Source: Euonymus europaeus
Taxonomy: Eukaryota; Streptophyta; Magnoliopsida; Celastrales; Celastraceae
NCBI GenBank assembly: GCA_963580455.1
Contig: OY756969.1
Location: 16,154,760 to 16,218,759, forward strand
Length of the DNA: 64,000 nt
Direction: 5' to 3'
Positions 58,180 to 64,000 of the stretch are shown here, piece by piece. The position numbers were made by a program, and so were the translations under genes. Within the stretch, counting starts at the first letter, position 1. The number at the start of each line of letters is the position of its first letter. The notes beneath the pieces were generated by a model. The model was not told the DNA's origin. It saw only the letters and a program-made list of their open reading frames with translations, and did no database searches.

Positions 58180-61100
58180 TTACACATAGAATTTCCTTAA
58201 GTTGGAAACATTCCAAGTCTCATGGAAACTTCTCCATCTTGTATGACTAACTTGTAGGCTCCTTGCCTTGACATTTTTATTGTAAGATCGATAGAGCACT
58301 TGTTGATAAGCTGCTAGATGTACCATAGCCTAATCCCTTTTTTCCTACAGTAAGTCTAAGTTCCACTCCATTGCAAGGTTATTATTTACCTTCTTCAAAC
58401 ACTAGCGTTATGAGGATCAAAAGACCTACTTCCAAAGGAATGACAACCTCAGCTCCGTAGGCCAAAGAAAATGGGGACTCCTTCGTGGATCTATAAGGTG
58501 TGGTCTAATATGCCTATAAAACGGATGAAAGCTCATCCTCCTATCTACCCTTGGACGATTCCAACCTTTTTTTTTGTTCCATCCAGGATGATCTTGTTGG
58601 ATGCCTCTGCCTAGCCATTACACTACGGGTAGGTTGGAGTAGAGTAAAGATTCTTTATCCTATAGCCTCCATAAAATTCTTTGAATTTGGTGCTGGAGAA
58701 TTGAGTTTCATTATCACTTATCAAGGCATTGGAATTTTTAACCTACTTATAATATTTTCCCAAATGAACTTTATGGTTTCAGCATCTCGGATTGTTACCA
58801 AGGGCTTTGTCTCGATCCATTTTGTGAAGTAATCATTGGCAGTAATCAGGAATCTTCTATTGTCGGTAGCTTGAGTGAATGGTCCAACAATGTCCAACCC
58901 CCACTAGGAACTTGTAAGAGGACAAAGGTCTCTTGCTGGTTGGTAGGGAATTAGTGCAAACTTCTGGCATTTTTCACATCTTCTCATATACTGCAAAGTG
59001 TCCTTCTGCATGTATGGCCACTAGAAGGCTTAAGTGATTTCATTAAATTCAAGTGATCATCCTACTACATGTGCTCCACAAGAACCTTTATGAATCTCAT
59101 ACAGTAAGTCCTACACTCTACTTGGATGAACATATAACAGGTAAGGACCTGAAAAGACCTCTTAGAGAGTTTATAGTTAGGAGATACCCAAAAAATGTGC
59201 TACTTTAAATGTCAACTTTATGGCTTTCTTCTTATCTTCAGGAATAATGTCTTCTTGTAAATAAGTGATGATAAAATCCATCCAACTCGATGCCTCCTCT
59301 TCCGCATACCATATCACTTCCAATGGTTCTTCGATGCTTGGTCACTCTAGCACTTGTACCTCAATAATCCTCTTCACCCCCAGTTGATCGACTGAGGCAA
59401 GAGTAGCTAAGGTGTCAGGATGTTCATTATGATCCCTTGGAATTTGAACTATCTTATAATCTTGAAATTAGCCGAGTAACTCCTTAATGCTTTCCATGTA
59501 TGCTACCATAGTTACCGTTTTGCAGTGTAGATTCTGGTTAGTTGATTGACTTCCAATTGAGAATCTAAATAAATCACCAACTCTTTTGCCCCGAGCTTTG
59601 GAGCATTTTGTACTCCTTGAAACAAAGCCTCATATTCTACTTCATTGTTTGTTGTTGGGAACCTTAATTGTATAGCCATCTTCAGCACTTTGCCTTCTGG
59701 TGCTGTAAGCACAATTCCCATTTTGGAGCCTCATCTTTGGTTAGCTTTCTCAGGTTGCTACTCCATGCTAAATTCTGCAACAAAATATGCTACCACTTGA
59801 GCTTTAATGGTGGTCCTCGGGAAAAAATGTAGATCATATTGTGCCAACTCAACTTACCACTTGGCAACTTTTCTAGACATGTATGCTTTACTTAACAATG
59901 TCTTCAATGGATATTCAGCCACCATCTCTACTGGATATGCTTGGAAATAATGGTTTAATTTTCTAGAAGCCATCACTAATGCTAAGAGAAGTTTCTCCAG
60001 AGGCGAGTATCTTGTCTCGGAATCCAACATTGTTTTGCTTACATAGTAGACTAGATACTAGATCTTTTGCTCCTATCTTAGGATCATGTGCTAACAACAT
60101 GGTTTGATACTGCCAAGTATAACTGAAGTGTGACTCTACGCTTGGGTATGGACAACAATTGTGGCTTTTGCAAGTAATTTTTAAAATCAAGAAATGCTAC
60201 CTCACAATCTTCATGCCATTGGAAAGCTCCGCCAAACTTAAATAGCCTGAAGAAATGACTAAATCGATCTGAGGACCTACTAATGAACCTTTTTAGTACC
60301 GCAACAGTCCCAGTTAGTTTCTGTATCTCCTTCACCTTGGTAGGCAACTCCAAACATTGAATTACCTTCATCTATGTTGGGTTCAGTCTCAATTCCTCGT
60401 TGAGTGACAAAATGGCCTAGGAATTTTCCTGTGCCAACTCCAAAGGCGCATTGGCTAGCAATTAATTTAAGATTGTTTTCCCTTAAGACATCGAACACCT
60501 CCTAAAGGTGCATCAGGTGGTCCTACATGACTTTCTCTTCAATACCATGACATCTTTATAAACGTCCATTGTTTTTCCAATGATAGGTCCAAAGAGCTTT
60601 GTCACCATCCTCTAGATTGTGGCACCTGCATGCTTTAATCCAAAATGAATTACTTGGTAGCAGAATATTCCTTCAGGTGTAATAATAAAGTCTTCTCCTG
60701 ATCTTACAGATGCACTGGGATTTGTTGATACCCTCCGATATGCGTCGAAAAAACTCATTCGTGCCATTCTAAATGTTGAATCAACTAACTGATTGATTTT
60801 CTAAAGTAGAAACAAATCCTTCGAACATGCCTGGTTTTAAATCAATGAAGTCGAAACACACTCTCCACTTCCCATTTTTCTTTCGAACTACCATCATATT
60901 GGAGAGCCACTCAGGATAGTAAACCTCCCTTATGGCTTTTGCTTCCAGAAAATTCTCCACCTCCTTAGCCATAACTTTTGTGTGCTGAACTACTAACCTA
61001 CTACCTTTTTTAATCACTAGCTTTAAGCCTGCCTTGACATTCAGCCTGTAGATGGCCAATTTTGTATCCAACCCTGGCATCTCATAGGGGGTCTATGTGA

Positions 61101-62294
61101 ACTTTACCAAATTCTTCCTCAACATCCCAATTAGGGACTCGTTATCTAGTATAGGAAGATTATTCGATACTATAAAGTATCTATTTAGAGTTTCTCGTGT
61201 GATTAGTACTCTTTCTAGATCCTTTATATACTTAGTGGAAGATTCTTTTCCGATTTCCTACAAGACTGGATCTTCGTCCTCCATCATCGTTATTCTTCCT
61301 ATCGATTTTGCTTTCGCCATGAAATAGTCCTTTGAAGTAGCCTGATCCCCTCTTATTTCTACCACTTTTCCCCGCAAGGGAATTTGAGCATCTGATGGTA
61401 AGAGGAAGGTACAACTTCAATCAAGTGAAGCCAAGTCCTTCCTATGATTGCATTATATGTTGAGAGAAGATCAATGACAAGGAAATCTATTTCAACTATT
61501 TTAAGACCTGCTGTAACTAGCATTCATTTCCTCTTGAGTGGCCAAAAAAGGATTGCACTAAGCCTGATCAGATGTGTTAGGACAAGAATTAGATCTTTAT
61601 GAGTCTTTCTTAACTTCTAGAAGAGTGAATAATACATGATCTCTACGAAGCTACCTTGGTCTACCATTATTCTCTTCGTTGTTGCCACTCCTACTTGCAA
61701 AAAAATAACAAAAGCATCATTATATGGGAAAACTACATTTGCTACATCTTCCTTAGTAAATGCTATTATGGTTGCCTCCCATTCGCCTCTTTGTTCCCAA
61801 CTTAGGATTAAAGTCCATTTGCATAACTTATTGTTGATGTCGAGCCCTCCCATATTCTGGCCTCATCATTCTTCATAGTGAGTTGAACGTCTAGCACCAA
61901 CATGTCAATGAAGTTAACTACATAATGTGAAAATTATCCTTGCTTTTTTGGCCTACATTCGACCTTCATTTCTACAGTAGTCTTCTCTTTATCAACGAAT
62001 TCCTTAAGATGCCCCTGACGTACCAGGTCTTTTAGGTGCCGTTTGAACTCCCTACAGTCTTTCGTCCTGATGCCCCTGACGTACTAGGTCTTTTAGGTGC
62101 CGTTTGAACTCCCTACAGTCTTCCATCCTGTGGCCCTCATCCTCATGATAGGAACACTACTTAGATTGGTTTCATGTGGATGGATCCCTTGACATATTAT
62201 TTGGATGTCGCGAGAATGGCTTGTCTGAAATATGAAGCAAAATTTGAAAGATTGGTCGTTGAATATTGTCTTCACTACTTCATACAAACTGGGC
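58180..62294 (-). pseudogene. Tat-type gypsy gag-pol remnant (right copy)
   Basis: Reading the minus strand: gag zinc-binding motif and protease (62294-61085), reverse transcriptase (61085-59800, with WRVCFDFIDLKPG and the same broken VYKDVMV motif), RNase H (59721-59512) and integrase (59340-58180). The reverse-transcriptase N-terminal frame (61080-60781, starting MPGLDTKLAIYRLNVK) lacks one stop present on the left. Most lesions are shared with the left copy, so it was dead before duplication. Confidence 0.8.
62008..62129. repeat. 61-bp tandem duplication private to the right arm
   Basis: GATGCCCCTGACGTACCAGG recurs 61 bases on with two or three changes. The left arm has one copy. It lies in the Tat gag C-terminal region and adds a non-multiple of three, so it shifts the frame. 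Confidence 0.85.
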
Positions 62295-62299
62295 TTCGG

Positions 62300-64000
62300 T
62301 GTACCACCTCGAACATTTGGATAACCTATTGTGGTAAGGTAGGTGATGTCATGTGTCAGATAGGTGACATCATATATGACCTAAATTGGATCAGAACATT
62401 TTTCAAAAATTTTGTAGGAGAAATAAAAATTACAGGCGTAAGTGGAGTTAGAATCATGGTTAAAACGAAATTAATATAAATTTTAGTTGTGAAGGTTTAA
62501 TCGATAAAGTAAGGGCAGGATTGTAAAAATTCGATGGCTTTCAGGTAATTTTAGTATAAGGGCAGAGACAGAACTATAAAAGAAAAATTACTAAAATAAT
62601 GGATAAAATAATATAAATGCATGTAAACCGAGGCCGAACGAAACCCTAGAACCAGAGAAAAGACGTGAAAGAGACGACAGCTAGGGAATGACTTGATATC
62701 AGAGACGGCGACCAAAGTGACACCGAAATGATGAGCTTGAAGAGAGGAGTCCAACCGCACCATTTTTGAACGAAAAGGAGTTGACGATGGCCGTCAACAG
62801 AGGGGAAAAAGCGCATGGTGCCGCCACCATAAGGACGTCGATCTATCGTATTCTGGCCACCGTTCAGGTATATACCACCATCGCTAGACTCGTCGTCGCA
62901 CCGTCTACCTAATTCTAACCACCGGGAGGTCCACCGCCCCTTAATCGACGGTGACCCGTAATTGCTAGGAACCGGGTCTGCTAGACCTGCGAGTAGGGAC
63001 AACCGGGTTGAGCTGACCCGATTGGATTTTAATTTAATTTATTAATAGTTAATGTAATTAGTTGTTTCAAGTTAATTATATTAAGATAATAGTATTAATT
63101 AATAAGTTGAATAAAAGACAATGATATTAATAAATGAATTAAAAACAGTAGGATTAACAAATTATTACGTATGTTGTATGGGTCTATTAGACCAATTAAG
63201 AGTGGCCACTGGGTCGAGCTGTCCTTGTTAGATATTATTTTGATTAATTTATTTTTATAAGTTAATTTTATTAAGTTAATGATAATAATAAAATAAATTG
63301 ATTAAAAGATAGTAGTATTGATAAATGAGTTAAAGATTGTGGGATTAATAAATAATTATGCGTATTGTATGGGTTTCAAGAACTTATCTTTGTAATTAAA
63401 TTATAAGGATTATGGGAGCACATTGTAGTAAGTAATACTCAATTGTATTACGAAACAATGCAATTTATAGATTGTATGTGCTATTGTATGTGTAATTTGT
63501 TTTGATATTGATACGTATTTGATTGTAATTCTATGACGAGTTATATGTGAATTGTGATATGAATAATTCATTTATGTCATAATAGTTTGAAGGTGCTGTT
63601 TGGTTACTGTGATTAGACGACTGAACTGTTAATGTATTTTTGTGTAGAGTGTAATGTGTACTGTTATGTGCTTGAACTGAATATGGTGATGAAACTGATA
63701 GGATGACGATTTTGATATTCATAAAAGTGATTTGTTACATATAATTTACTGATGTATTAAACATCGTCCATAAGCACGATGCATTGTATTACATGAAAAG
63801 GAAAAGTTCAGTTTAAGAAAAAAATATTTTTGTGAACCAGGTATTACTGATACAGAGAGGGTGTACTAGAAAAAGAAAGGTTTATGAGCTACTGTTAAAT
63901 GAAAATAAAATGAAAAGAAAAATGAACAAAGGATACAAATGTTAACTGGATGTGCTCTATGATAGGGCATTAGATAGAAATTCTGACCGGTTGCTTTATG
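62300..64000 (+). repeat. Gypsy solo LTR, right copy, cut by the window end
   Basis: Starts TGTACCACCTCGAACA right after TTCGG (62295-62299), the reverse complement of the left arm's CCGAA duplication. It follows 16527-14837 in reverse to the last base of the window. Confidence 0.86.

Larger units (their letters stand above)
55011..64000 (-). repeat. Right arm, segment A, of the inverted duplication
   Basis: Reverse-complement match to 14837-23680 and continuing at the window end. Differences include a roughly 54-bp segment near 55531 absent on the left and a 61-bp tandem duplication at 62008. Confidence 0.9.

Overview
This is nuclear DNA of a flowering plant, most likely a eudicot. The evidence is a nested pile of plant-type LTR retrotransposons (Ty3/gypsy with chromodomain-type and Tat-type organisation, and Ty1/copia), a FAR1-type Mutator-like transposon, a Stowaway-like MITE, and a spliced fragment of a plant peroxisomal 3-ketoacyl-CoA thiolase gene. 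Base composition is AT-rich outside the retroelement coding regions. No rRNA, tRNA or CRISPR was recognised. Almost all reading frames are transposon remnants; only one long protein (gag-pol, 287-4894) is intact.

Layout. 1-7119: gypsy element 1, plus strand, with an intact gag-pol ORF and a 2187-bp 3' LTR; its 5' LTR lies outside the window. It sits inside gypsy element 2 (7120-11284, minus strand, decayed), which itself interrupts the gag of a Tat-type gypsy element. That Tat gag is broken twice more, by a 2613-bp copia-type solo LTR (11445-14057, target duplication AGTTT) and by a 2287-bp gypsy solo LTR (14241-16527, target duplication CCGAA). The Tat pol remnant follows (16533-20560), then a Tat 3' region with a small sense ORF, a spliced antisense ORF and a 61-bp GC-rich minisatellite (20970-24360). 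24.9-32.0 kb holds a decayed FAR1-type MULE with a convergent second gene, two MITEs and tandem repeats. 31.98-42.96 kb holds two partial copies of another Tat-like gypsy element (minus strand), interrupted by a heavily deleted copia element (33968-40564). 43-52 kb is the only non-retroelement island: a truncated thiolase gene on the minus strand (47756-49305), exon-like noncoding modules beyond its 3' end, and several local tandem duplications. 52.2-64.0 kb mirrors the left side: part of the MULE second gene, then the Tat element and its solo LTR, all in inverted order.

The dominant architecture is a large inverted duplication. 14837-23680 matches 55011-64000 in reverse, and 28391-31979 matches 53580-55010 in reverse. 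The arms share the same nested solo LTR at the same target site and the same broken catalytic motifs, so the copying happened after those insertions and lesions. Relative to the left arm, the right arm lacks about 4.7 kb and 2.1 kb, and it continues past the end of the window.

I do not claim a new functional system. The best candidates for a second look are the inverted duplication, the thiolase fragment with its lost splice donor and repeated exon-like tail, the antisense gene of the Tat element, the MULE second gene, and the palindrome cluster in the LTR of element 1. Coordinates of decayed domains are approximate, and family assignments come from motif reading without database searches.
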